64,000 bases of DNA, taken from Rhinopithecus roxellana (taxonomy: Eukaryota; Chordata; Mammalia; Primates; Cercopithecidae). Below, piece after piece: positions 10,801-23,900 of the stretch. Numbering within the stretch: position 1 is the first letter of the stretch; each line of letters opens with the position of its first letter. A model generated the notes under the pieces. The model was not told the origin of the DNA and made no database searches. It was given only the letters and a program-made list of their open reading frames with translations. Position numbers and translations under genes: made by a program. Location of the stretch: NCBI RefSeq assembly GCF_007565055.1, contig NC_044553.1, forward strand, positions 128,840,241 to 128,904,240. Direction: 5' to 3'.

Positions 10801-13800
10801 TCAACCCGGGCTGAACCAGAAAGCTGCTCTATCCAGAGCTGCTTGGAGACACACACACACACACACACACTCACACACCCCACAGGCTTCAGGGATGACT
10901 GATTTTCAAGGGAGTATAAAGACGTGGCTGTCAGAGCAGCTCAGGTGCCTGAAGCCTGGTGCTATTTATAGAGCAGGCACTGGCACGGCCGCCCGCCCTG
11001 TTCCTGCAGTGTCTGGGGTGCCAGGCATCCGCCTAAGCAACCAGGCAAACCACCCGCCAGGAGCTCACTTCCAAGGCATCCGGTCCCCTTGCTCTGCCAC
11101 CTTCCAAGGCATCCTGCCCTCTTGCTCTGCCACCTTCCAAGGCATCCGGTCCCCTTGCTCTGCCACCTTCCAAGGCATCCGGTCCCCTTGCTCTGCCACC
11201 TTCCAAGGCATCCTGCCCTCTTGCTCTGCCACTTTCCAAGGCATCCGGTCCCCTTGCTCTGCCACACCAAGGGACAAAGAGATGTCTCTGTTGTCACCCA
11301 TCCATTTTCTAGTCATAAAATCCTCAGAAGGGCACCGGCTAATTCATGCTTCATTCTCTCCCCTGGAACAGTGTCCCTGGGAATTGGAAAGATGAATCGC
11401 CTCACTCCCAATTATTGAAGTGGTCCCCACTCCCACCTCTCTCTTCCTTATCTGTGGCTGCCCCCTTCCAACCTGGGTCCTCTGGGCAGACACCAGCTTC
11501 CGAAACCCAGCAGCCAGCACCCCGCCCCAGCCAGAAGAGGGTGCGGACCAGGGTCCCCACCACGGCTATGCCTGGGACTGCAGCGCCTTGGGAGTGCGCA
11601 CCATGCACTGCAGCCTGGGGTCCATTTCCTGCCTGTGACAGAAGCCAAGTGCATGCTACAGAAACAGCAAATTAAAACCGGGCAGAGGGAATGCAAGCGG
11701 GCATGACTAGGAAGCTGCTCTTTAGAAGGATTTGGTGGGAGGCCTCTGTCGAATACCTGACACTTTTGTGAGTTTTATAAAACCAAGGGCCGGGCGCGGT
11801 GGCTCAAGCCTGTAATCCCAGCACTTTGGGAGGCCGAGACGGGTGGATCACGAGGTCAGGAGATCGAGACCATCCTGGCTAACATGGTGAAACCCCGTCT
11901 CTACTAAAAAAAAAATACAAAAAACTAGCCGGGCGACCTGGCGGGCGCCTGTAGTCCCAGCTACTCGGGAGGCTGAGGCAGGAGAATGGCGTGAACCCGG
12001 GAGGCGGAGCTTGCAGTGAGCTGAGATCCGGCCACTGCACTCCAGCCTGGGCGACAGAGCGAGATTCCGTCTCAAAAAAAAATAAAAATAAAAATAAAAC
12101 CAAGGATTATCATGATAGCCACCGTCTTCCTCAACATAAAGTGAAGCAGTCATAGTAAACAGAAGGCAGAGGAAATTGCCCACTTTGTTTAAAATTTTAT
12201 TTGCCACCCAAAAGAAATGATCAGTGACAATACTCCATCCACTCGCCCATCCTCCCTCCCAGCAGCCTCCTTCGGCCTCCCCCTCCTTTTTCCCTTCTTC
12301 TACCCTCCTCTCCTCTCCCTCCTTCCTCCCCTTCCCCTCCCGTAGTTGCTAAACCTGGTGCAGCACAGTGCATTGTGTGCTCTTCTCAAAAACAGAACTC
12401 AGCAGAGTCCTGAGGGGATCAGAGATCCGGGCAGTGGGTTCTGCAGCAGCCCTTAAAGCCGAGATCCAGTTTCAGACAGACACGAGGAATAGGTTTTGAG
12501 ATCTGTTACACAGCCGAGTGACCAGAGGCAATAAGAACGTATTACACATTTCAAAATGACTGAGAGAGTAAATTTTAACTGTCTCACCATAAAAACGTGA
12601 TAGGTGAGTAAAGTGACAGATTTGTTAATTCGCGTGATTTAATCATGCCGCGTTATATGCGGCAACATATCAGAACGTCACATTGCAGCCCGTAAATGTA
12701 TACAATGCTGATTTATCCATTAGTAATAATAATAATAAATTTAAAAGATAATAATAAAGTTGGAAGCTCAGGCTCCCTGGGGCAGGATGCCAACTAAGAT
12801 TACAGAAAGATTCTGACAATTGCCAAATGCTACCGTAAAACCAGAGGGTTTCCTTGCCTCAAGACACAGGGGGCTTCCTGATGATGAACGAAACCACGTG
12901 GGTCTCAGCAGCGTGTTTTAGAGAAGTGTCTGGATCAGCTATTGACAGGCACCCAGGCAAGGAGTGTCATCAGCCAGTTATCTTACGATCTGACCTCTCC
13001 AAATCTCACTCATAAAGGGGTTCACATGGACTCTGAACCCCAAGCTCTGCTCATGGACCAGAACCAGCTGTGGAAGTCTTGGGTGTACCCCCTCTGACGG
13101 CTTGGCCTGATGACCTGGAGCTGGCCGGCTGTGCATGCCTAGGAGGGGACATTACCTGCTCTTGGGCCTCATCTTCCCTGAGGGCATGGAAGGCATCCCT
13201 GGGGCCACTGCCAATCAGAACACCAACACACCAACCGTGGCCCCCACAGCCGCCGAGGGAAGGAGGGAGCCCTGAAGGATGGCTCCATGGAGCTCCGGAC
13301 GTGCGGGACCGCTGCTGGGGGAGGGTGGGACGGGCCGGTCCATTTTCCTGGAGGCTGAAGCCCAGCCCCTCACTTCACGCTGGACAGAGTCATGCGTCCA
13401 GGTTTTGTGTGTCATCGCCTACAGTGCACTGGGCTGATGTCACCCAGGAGCTGGTGAGACATCCGCAGGGCGTCTGCTCCTGGAATTAGGATCTCCCTGA
13501 ATTGGAACCCTGGCATTGGCAAGTACTCAGCCTCGTGACGGTGGGCAGGTGACTTCCCCTTTCTTATCCCCCATCTTCCTCAGCTCTCACAGAGGGCCTG
13601 TTAAGAGGTGTGCGGTACAGGGCCTGGTCCACGCGGCTGGTCAGCTCCACAGGCATCTCCTTCTCCCGCCTCTTGACAGGCCGCTGCAGCTTTGACTCAG
13701 CACTGTGCCTGTGCTTGACGTTCTGATGAAACGCTTGTTCTGATGAGTAAAGCTCATGAATGGTCCTCTTTTTGCTCATCCACGGTGAAGCAAGCTGTCC

Positions 13801-16800
13801 TCACTGGGCAAAACCCAGAAGACTGGTTCAGAGCCATGGGTTAGCAAGAAGCTGCAGTGCAGCCACCTCTGCAGGGAATTCGCCCCGCGTTCACGGGGTC
13901 ATGGGGAATTTGCTCAGCAGGGGCTTCTACAGGCTTTTGAGCGACATCATGGTCAAGATCCCCTTGGATGGAGTTTCAAAGCTGAGTCCAAACGCTGGCT
14001 ATAGGGGTCCAAGCTGTGCAGTCTAGGAGAGTGAGCCCCCTGTGCCACAGCATTTCATCTGGACAGGGGCAGGTGGTGCCCACCGTCCATATGGGCAAGG
14101 AGCTCAGCACCAAGTGTGCACGGTCATTCCAGCATGACTGGAAGGCCTGCCACCCTCTGTCCCGCCTCCCTCCCCCAGCCACCTGCCACCCTACCCCATG
14201 TACACCTGGGCTCTACCTGAACAAACCAGCTGGACATCAACCCATTCCCCTTCCCCTAAGTCATGCGACCTTAGAAAGCTCCTTACGTTCTCTGAGATGA
14301 AAGTCAGTCTTCTCATTTGTGAAACAGTTGAGAATATCAGTCTCCCCAGGTTGCAGCTAACTGAAGATGTTCTCTGTCCCTTGCTATTAGAGATCAAGGG
14401 TGGTGAATCCTCTGGGGCTGCCCTGCCGGAAGCCTCGTGGAACCTAAAACACCCTGAATGGGTTCCGTCCGCCCAGCCTTCCCCCACGATGCCTCACCCT
14501 GCGCCCTCTCCCCACAGCGCAGCGTCTGGCCAGGTACCAGGAGGCTGACTCGGAGGAGGAGGAGGTGGTGCCCAGAGGGGGCTCCGTGTCCCAGCGCAGC
14601 AGCATCGGGAGCCACCAGAGTGTCCGGGTGGTGCACAGAACCCAGAGTACCAAGTCCCACCGGCGCACGGGCAGCCGGGCCGAGGCCAAGAGGGCCAGCA
14701 TGCTGTCCAAGCACACGGCCTTCAGCAGCCCCATGGTGAGTGTCCGGGGCCTCCTGCTAGGGCACTGCCACGTCTCTTCCCCATTTTCACCATCCCCCAC
14801 TCGTGGACAGTGTCTGTATTTAATCCTACAAATACACTGTCGCTGGGCAGCTTGGCTCTACTCAGCAAAAGCTTTTCTGGCCAACACTTTCTCTCCACCG
14901 TTGTCTTTTCCAAGACACTGACAGGGCCCCTTTGCCACGGCTTCTAAGGCTGGTGGATTGCTGGCGACTCACCCAGAAAGGGTGACAAAGAGGAAGCCGT
15001 GCTGCCAAATGAAGCAAATAAAAACCTCAGGACGAGATGACACCCGCTAAAAAGCAAAGCCAACCCCTCCCGAGGGAGTTTTAATTAGACGAGCAAATCC
15101 ATAAAATACTTTCTGCCTGGCCTTGTCAGCCGCCCAGACATTAATGGACCACCCTCATCAGGCAGGGAGAGGCGCAGAAGTGAGCAATAACCTCGGAAAG
15201 AGGCTTTCACTTCCGCCATGTTTTACCAGCACAGCAAAGGGGAAGAACCCCCCGTGCTCCCTCTGTGGTGGCCTCATTCCCTCATGTGCTTCTAAACCCA
15301 CGGAGAAGCTGCCATCTCAATAGGGGAGATCTAGAGTTTTGGACGCTGTCCCCTCAGAGTGGGGGCTCTCACGCTTGGCAGGAGGGAGGCTGCATTGGAA
15401 CAAGGTTTCCTGACAGCCTTTTTCAATATGAGTCAAGAGTATTTAAAGTATTCAAACTTTCTCGTCTAGCAATTTCACGATTCAGCCAAGGATTGCTACT
15501 TATGGAAGTTTATCAATGTGTAATTTACATCAGCAAAACCGAAAGAAATTTAAGTATCCAGTGATAAAGAGATGGTCAAATAAATGATGACATGTCCATT
15601 TAAATGTGTTTTTAAATGATTTTTAAAAGCCTGAAAAACTTCAGACAATTAATAATGTTTTGGAGAAAATGGAAACTACCAATATGTACATAAAATATTT
15701 TGATTATGAAAAACTTAAATGTAGAATGAAAAGACTAGAAGGCAAGCTGAAGCATGTTTTTCACAAAGTAGATAGAAATTATGTATATTTTGTGCAATTA
15801 AAATCGTAAGTAATTTACAATTATAAAACGACACATATGTATATTAGAGATGAAGTTCTGTTTACAGCTTATGATAAAATCAAAGCACCTTAAATAGTCA
15901 TGCCCCAAGACCCTTGGCAGACTACTGGGTGGGACTCACTGCCAGCTTCCCTTTCTCCCCAGGAGAAGGACATCACACCTGACCCGAAGCTGCTGGAGAA
16001 GGTGAGTGAGTGTGACAAGAGCCTAGCTGTGGCGAGGCACCAGGAGCATCCGCTGGCCCACCTCTCGCCCGAGCTGTCTGACGTCTTTGATTTCTTTATC
16101 GCACTCACCATCTGCAACACAGTCGTCGTCACATGCCCGGATCAGCCACGAACAAAGGCAAGTTCTGGAGGGTCCCTGAGCTTGACCTTGACCTTGACCT
16201 TCTACACTGCAGGCCATGGTTGTCAGTCCTCCTGAGGGCAAGCACCCAGCCCTTTCCTGCTGCAAGTGCTCTTAGCACATCGTGACCTAAGGCAGATGCA
16301 GCGGACACTTCATACTGAGCAAAACAGCGCTGTGGTTCTGCAGCCTCAGTCCCAGGCTGCGGTGGGCAGGGGCTGGTTGGGGCCAAGTGGGAGGGGACAG
16401 CCCACCAGAGATGCCTTCTGAGCCTGGGAGGGGAGGGACACAGGGCAGCCAGCTAGACCAGCCTCAGGTAGGCAGGTGGGTATGTGGAGGCCCTGCCTGC
16501 CTGGGTCCTTCCTTCGCTGCCTGGCCTGGGGCAGGGCCGGAGGGAGGTTGCCCAGGACAACCTCCCTGAGCCTCAGGGTCCCAGATCCATACAGGAGAGA
16601 AGACAAGACAAGCCGGGGGCCCAGCTTCTGGGATAAGGAACTTGCACATGGACCCTGACTCTACCAGCCATGCAGGCGGAGACACATCGGCCTCTTCTCT
16701 GTGCCTGGGGTGCCTGCCTGGGCCATGGGGCCATGGGGAGGATCTATGAGGGCATCGAAGATTGTTCTTCAATGAGAAGCAGTCGAGAATTGATGAGAGG

Positions 16801-17877
16801 CTACTTAGGATACTAGAAATATAGCAATGCTCAAACTGGCTTTGGTTCAGTCTGACATTAAGGTTTTCTCCCGAGAGAAGAAAGGTTGTATGTGTGAAGG
16901 CTCCTCTATCACCCAGTGCACCCCAGAAAGCGTTGCAGTGGGCTAGGCAGTGTGGGGGGCACGGAAGCGATATGCATATGGAACCAGGCAGCTTTGAATG
17001 TTTGAATGGGGTGGGTGTGTGTCATAGACCTCCCAGCTCCCGACTCTCCCAGGATCCCTTCCCAGCCTCCTGGGTCAGCCGTTCCAGCAGGTTCCTCAGC
17101 AGGTGATGTGGGGTGAACAAGGTGGCCTGTATTCTCTCTGCTGCGGCAGCGTGTCTGGCAGTACCTGGACCCAGTGACTCCAATGGACAGGCCTGCCACT
17201 CAGAGACCAGCAGGCTTGAGGCTTATGCCGGCAGCCCTGGGCTGGAGCTACTTCCCGAAGCCGCAGTTCATCTCCTGGCTGCCTCAGCATCTCCCATCTG
17301 GCCTCTGGGCTCTGCCCTCAGTTAAAAACCCTTCTGGTGTGTACCCCTGCAGAAGTGCCCCTTCTCAGGTTAGACCCTGCCTGACAGATGTTAAATGAAG
17401 GGTGAGAGACCACAGCATCATTGAGGCTTATGCTGAAGGTTACACGACTTGAGTTCCACCTGGGGAACAGCCTATCAATCACCCACACTCAGGTTGCAGG
17501 TGAACACGTCTCTGGGTGCGTTTCTGTTCCCACATACTGGTTGGTGAGCGCCACCTTCGAGGACATTTGGAGCTAGCAGGGATTGCTGTGTGGGTGCCTG
17601 TGTCTCCCAGCTGGCTATGTAGCGTATTTACAGTCATGGCAAGACCAGAGGAAAAGCACCTGTATCAAAATCTGGCTCTATGCGCCTCGCGTTACCAAAC
17701 ACCTGACTTTTCTGGAGGCTGTTACTGTAATTCAGAACCTAGGATGCAATGGTAAAATTGCGGTTTTAAGAATTGCTAATTCAATATTTTGGTTGTTTTG
17801 ACATTTGCTCTTTCAATAAAGAGCAAGAAAAAAATATGGCTCTGTTGCTCTATCATTGAGCTTTTTGAAACTTTAAC

Positions 17878-17914
<37 letters not shown>

Positions 17915-20900
17915 CTCATTTTGTTTCTTACTGTGGTGGTTAAAATATTGTTTCAATGTTTGGGATCCTCAATTTGTCAGTGTATTTAATGTGCTTAGAA
18001 AGATTATTTGGGGACTGGAAATGTGATTTGTATATTAAATTTTTATAGACATAATTCAAAGGAAGTATAAGCTGATGGTTTGTTAAGTGGCTTTTTAATT
18101 GGAAAAAAAATGCCCAGTTTTGTGCCAGGCAATGGTGAGCCTGCTCCTCTGAGCTGTTTTTTGCGAAGCAAGGGGACACCGTAGTACAGGGACAGCCCCA
18201 AATGAAGCCAGCAGATGCCACCAGCTGCAACTCCCCTGCATACATCAAGACCTCACTGGTGGGCCCTCAGCAATCGTGTTCTGAAAGAATGTTGCATAAC
18301 CTTTGCTTAAGAGAAGTGGAAGAGGCCAACGAAGGATCTCAAGGCAGGAATACTGTCTCTGCCTGCAATTTCAATGCATGCCTGAAATCTGGGAAATGGG
18401 AAATGTGTGTTCTGAGACCCCGTGGGGAAGTCAACGCCATCGTTCCTCCAAGTGCCTGGAGCATCCTGTGGCAATCAGGGTGGGGCCTCTGGGGGACATA
18501 GCAGTTCCCTCACCTGCCTTCTGACCATTTCTCTTGCAGGTGAGGGTGAGGTTTGAGCTGAAGTCCCCCGTGAAGACGATAGAAGACTTCCTGCGGAGGT
18601 TCACACCCAGCTGCCTGACCTCAGGCTGCAGCAGCATCGGGAGCCTGGCCGCCCACAAGTCCAACCACAAGTCGGGCTCCGGCTTCCTGTCCACCCCGTC
18701 CAGCGACGGCATGCTTCTCAGGCTGGAGAGGCTGGACCAGCCCACTTCGGCCATCACCAGCAATGGCTACAGCAGCCAGGCGGATGACTGGGCCTCGGAG
18801 CTTGCCCAGGAGCAGGAGCCAGAGCGTGAGCTGCGGTATGAGGCCGAGAGCCCGGATGAGGCGGCACTGGTGTATGCGGCCAGAGCCTACAACTGCGTGC
18901 TCGTGGAGCGGCTGCACGACCAAGTGTCCGTGGAGCTGCCCCACCTGGGCAGGCTCACCTTCGAGCTCCTGCACACACTGGGTTTCGACTCCATCCGCAA
19001 GAGGATGTCAGTGGTGATCCGGCACCCACTTACCGATGAGATCAACGTCTACACCAAGGGGGCCGACTCAGTGGTCATGGATCTCCTGCAGCCCTGCTCT
19101 TCAGGTACCCCCACCCCTGCCCAGCTGCACCCTGGCTCCGGGGAGGAAGTCCTGATAAATATCCCCACCCAATTCCTTCTCTTGAGTAAAGTGATTTTCG
19201 TTAATCCTTTTCCAAAAGCAGTGCCCATCAGAGAATTGCATGGTTTCTTCAGATCACTGTTTGCCTGTTTGAAGGGTTTGGACTAGAAAATATTCAGGGG
19301 GCTTCCGTGCCTGGACACCCCCACCTCCAAGAACTGGGGGGACAGAGGATACTTGGAGAGTGTCAGGTTTTAAATTTGAACAATGAAGGGTGAGAATCTA
19401 GATAGTAGCTCTGGAAAGTTCTTCCTGCCCTGTGGACCTGGTGCAGCTCGTAGATCCAGGCCACGGTTTGTGGGGCTGCCTGGGGCCACGGTGGGGGCCC
19501 AGGAAGTGAGGGATGCCGGCCTCACCCACTGCCCTCTGTTCTGGCACTTGGGAGGGGAAGGTCAAGCCCCTCTCATAAAGCGAACCTGGCCACCCACCTC
19601 TCCCTCTGCGCTCAGAGGATGGAGACGCGCAGCCTCACCTCCGGGGAACTGAACTGGGTGGAGGTGAGGATGCTGCCGCAGCCTAGGGCCCCCACTGAGG
19701 CTGTACTGCCTGCCACAGGCTTCCTGTTTTCCGCACCCTGGAAGCAGCTCTGGGCAGCAGCTGCTGGGAAACGCTATAAGCCAGATGCTCCCTTCTGGAG
19801 CTCCGAGTTGGAGCTAGGGAGTACTTCACCCGCCACTGGCATTTCTTGCCAGCATCTCAGTGCCCCAAGACAGGACCCCTGGCACAGAAGCCCAGGACCA
19901 TTCATGAGGGAGAATTGGATGGGAGGAAGAGCTTCATACAGGAAATCCATGTCCCCCTCACAGAGCTGTGACCTCCAAAAGGCAGCTGAGCTGAATCTGC
20001 GGATGTGTCTCTGAGAGGAGTTTGGATGACCTTCCATGATGGCGGCCATTGCGGGGCGAGATCTCGCCTTTCTCCTGCTGCAGGGCCTCTGCCCTGGAGT
20101 CAGCAAAGAATCCAGTTCATGGACAGATTTTGAGTTCTAGGAAGCTGCTTCTTCTGAAAATCGAGTCTTGTTTACATCCACACAAGAGAAAAACATAAAT
20201 AGGGCAGTTATCTGAGTGATTTCATTCGACAGCAAAAAAATCTCTGTCTTATTCCACAACCTTGGGTTCACGACAACTTAAGGGGTCCTGGGCTTCAGAC
20301 GTCACAGCATGATGGGTGATGTCTAAGGGGAAGGCATGGAGTGGCCCTGGCATGAGGGGGCTGCCTGGCGCTGGCAGGTGAGGCCTGTCCCATCCTGTAG
20401 AGCAGGGAGCCCTGTAAGCTGTGCGAGGAAGGCCACAGCAGTTGCCAGGCTTGTACTTTGCTGGCAACATGTTTTTTTACATGAGTAGAAAACCTCAAAA
20501 GCAGAACACAGACAAAAAGAACTGCTGTCATTACGTCTCACTAATACCATCAGCCATCATTTCATACAAGAAGGATGATATTTCACACTCCACCCTGTCC
20601 CCCCCCAAAAAATCACCAAGGATATCCCAGAAAACTGGATGCCTTTCGATTGAATAAATTTAGCATCATGACCTGCTCACTCTTCTACCCCTGCTTTTTG
20701 GTACCTTACCAGGGTGGATAGAGCTTATCAAGAGGCAGGGCTCCCCTCCCTGTTCACTGACAGGCACCGAGGCCATGGCAGAAGGAGCAGTGGCAGCCTG
20801 GCCTCCACGGGCCCTGAGTGAGCCAGGGATTTCCTCGTTCATCTGCAAGTTGGGAAGGCCCTTGATGCCGGTTACAAGACCATCCACGGTGCTCTCCTCT

Positions 20901-23900
20901 GACTCAGAATCGACCTCACCGTCGGGGTGGGGGAGCCCCTACCCAGGCCAGGGAGCCTCTCAGGACCTGCATCGTCAGCGTGGCTTTGCTGTGGCTCTCA
21001 GGAAGGGAGCTTCCCATAACCAGGTAACCGCAGATAAGAAAAAGAACCTGAAATCCATGGCATCATGGAAGGGCCAGGTGATGACATTGTCACAGCTCTC
21101 TCCTTATCAAAACCATGACATTGATGGGGAAAATGAATCAAGGGCTTGCGTTGATCTCTGCCTTCCTCTGGGAATTTTCAAGCAGCGCATGAAGTCAGGT
21201 TCAGATGGGGAAGATCTACGTGTCAACATTGGGCAGGTTAAGGTTCAGGAAGTTCAGAGACCCCAGTGGTTTCCCAAGATAATGACTACAGGATGGCCCT
21301 GGAGTCCCCTCGAAGTTACCCACCTGTGACCGCCCACCTTATGCACAGATCGTTTGCCTTTTACTTGGGGAGTGGTGGAGGGATGTGGACAGGTGCAGAC
21401 TCACTACAGAGGGCTCACTGTGTCTGGCAATCGCTCTGCCTGTGCAGATCAACTTACCACCTATGTAGATCAATTTATCACCTGTGTGTGGGTGGCAAAC
21501 TGAGGAGGGCACAAAACTGTCCCACTCCGGACTTAATCTGATGCCCTCTTTAGAGGGCTCAAAACATTTTCACCAGAAGAAGTCCGAGTTGGCTGAGCAG
21601 GTAGTGGGCGTGACTGTATTATATCAGGAGGATGGGGCCATGGCTTACCTGCCCTGGCAGGTGTGGGGTCAGGCAACAAGCAGAGACTCCACCGCAACCC
21701 AGTCTCACAGATCTCTGTTCAAATCCCAGGTCTACACTTACTGGGATGACCCTGGACGAGTCACTCACTCTTTCTGTGCCTCCGTTTCCCATCTACAAAG
21801 GAAATCACAGTGCCTACCTCTCACAGGAAGTCCCCACACGGGCCCCCAGCTGAGTGCCCTCTGTCACGTAGATGTCCAGCATCCACTCGGCACCTTCCCA
21901 AGTCTCTGGCTCCTTCTCGTTAAGATTCACTTGCTTGTGGTTTGGTGGCATTGCTACTTTGTGTGGTCTTTAAGGCGTAAACCTCAAGCCAGTCTGCCTT
22001 CTCCCAGAGCAAGGACAGAGGGTTGGCCTTAGCCCACTGCCTAGTGTGGGCCTCACACGTTGCTGCCATGCAGTCATCAGTACGTATTTTTTTATGATGA
22101 GTACATGCATGTACAAGCAGGGACTGCACCTTAGTTTACCATTTTAATCAGGTAACTCCTCGTTGGGGAACTATCGCTTGTCAAGCTTAGAAGAAATGGA
22201 AATATCACTTGGAGCAACGTTCAAACACATGGTAAAATCATGAAGACAGGCTACCCTCATCCCTCTGCGGGCCTCTGCAGGGCTGCAAGCACTGCTCACC
22301 AGCTGTCTCCTGGTGGGCATATCAGGTGCAGCCCACTGCCAGGCGCAGCTGTCTTGGCCCTGCTGTGTCTGAGGTCGGTGGGCACTGGAGTCATCTTTGC
22401 AGACTGTGCCTGGAGCTGTGGGCTTAGCCCCCTCCTTCCACCCCCACCCAGATGCGGCCTCAGGGGGCTGCGGCACAGAGCTGTCAGCTGTCCCCACCCA
22501 GCAGGAGGTGCCAGGCAGCACTGGTCCCGCTCCTGCAGATCACTCCTCACCCAAGGAGCTGAGTTCCAGGCACAGAATTCCTCCTGTCACCCTAGGGAGA
22601 CAAGACACACAGGACCTGGGTGGCTGTGGAACATCAGAAAGAAGGGGCCAATATTGCATGACCATCGCCAAAAATGCAGTGTGAACATTGCCATGCCTCC
22701 AGCTTGAAATCAGCCACCCCCAGCGTCACTCCAGCAAGTGGAGAAGAGCGGGTCTGACTGAATGCCTCTGGGGATCCACACTCTCGTTCCCCAGTACATT
22801 CTCCTTCGGAGGTTCCCCCAGCTCCTCAGTGATGGTCTCCTTGGAGCTTGAGTTCTTCCCATCCTCTCCTACCCTCCATCAGAGTGTAGACAGATCCCAG
22901 CCTCCACAAGGGCCCCACCCTTCAAAGTCCAGCCTCGGTTTTCTGCAGTGACTGCCCAGTGGTAGGTGCGGCAAGACGTGTAAGGGAAAAGTGAACCAAG
23001 AACAAAGGGCAGATCTTGCCAGAAGGGGCACAGGTGTGTGTCCATGTCTGCAGGAGGGGACGACGGGCTCAGCCGCTTCTGCCTGGCACGGCCAGGTGCT
23101 CCCTTTCACTAGGCCCTGTGCAGATGGCCCTGCACAGAAACACCCCAGTGTCTACCTGAGAAGCAGACGCCTGTGGAGCCATCTCCTCGTCTGGGGCACC
23201 CCGGGTCCCGAGTGGCCCGTCCTCCCTCTGTGGGCTCAGTTCATTTCGTTTTTGGAAAGTGTGGTTAATCTCAGTGTCACATCCGGTACCACCACATGTC
23301 CCAGTGCACACCACATGTGTCGCCTCTGCCCGAAACAATGGGACAGCTTTATCATGAGTATTTCATTTCCAAAGCCCCTCAGATAGGCATGGCTTTGCTC
23401 AAAGAACAATCTGATTCTGGGAAAAGGTTATCTGAGTCTTCTAAGAGTGTTACCATGATACCAGGAAAACAAAGATGAGTTTGAGCATCATCCTTTCAGG
23501 AAATGTAAATACCTAAACATAGGATTCTACGGCAACTTTTTTTCTTCCCCATTATCAACTCCATAAAGAGCCTTTTCAGGCTTTTTTTTCAATTGTCCCC
23601 TCATGGCCTTTTAATAACATAGATATGCTGTGTATCTGTTTATGTTCTGTATGTGTACTTAGATTTTATATAGAAAGGAGTAAGATTCTTCCACCTCCAA
23701 GAACCAATAATCACTCCCTTGAAGGCTCTGTCACCCCCATGGAGAATGCAGCATGGCCAGGCATGTCAAAGGGTCTCTTACCAGGTCTGCTTTGTCAGGT
23801 GGTAGACTTAGATTCGTAAACAAGCCTTCCTGGGCCAGGGGCCTCATAACTGGTCAGTAGAGTTGCCAGATTTCACAAACAATGTGTATATATATATAGA

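Larger units (their letters stand above)
10778..14517 (+). other. ATP10A: ATP10A intron (3,740 bp, phase 1)
   Basis: GT-AG intron. It holds a short (CA)n at 10849-10870, a 33-bp minisatellite at 11068-11265, a young Alu at 11788-12093, a pyrimidine-rich tract at 12238-12343, an L1 3' end at about 12546-12765, and MIR-like fragments near 13480-13575 and 14240-14350. Positions 12800-13480 and 13600-14240 look unique. Confidence 0.93.
16158..18539 (+). other. ATP10A: ATP10A GC-AG intron (2,382 bp, phase 0)
   Basis: Donor gcaagt, acceptor tttctcttgcag. It holds the triple TGACCT repeat at 16183-16200, a (TG)n at about 17881-17912 and a small perfect hairpin around AATAAA at 17805-17826. Otherwise it is unique-looking, GC-rich at first and AT-rich later. 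No Alu. Confidence 0.9.

Noticed and set aside
10766..11418. Long open frames on both strands across the 33-bp repeat
   Set aside because: They arise because the unit is a multiple of three; they start in intron after the DKTGT exon donor and encode only the repeat.
16162..16163. GT four bases after the GC donor as the real splice site
   Set aside because: Adding gcaa shifts the frame and gives a stop six codons into the next exon.
20036..20106. atgatggcggccattgcggg as a possible gene start
   Set aside because: Good Kozak-like look, but no CpG island, no continuing frame of any length and no donor; treated as chance.
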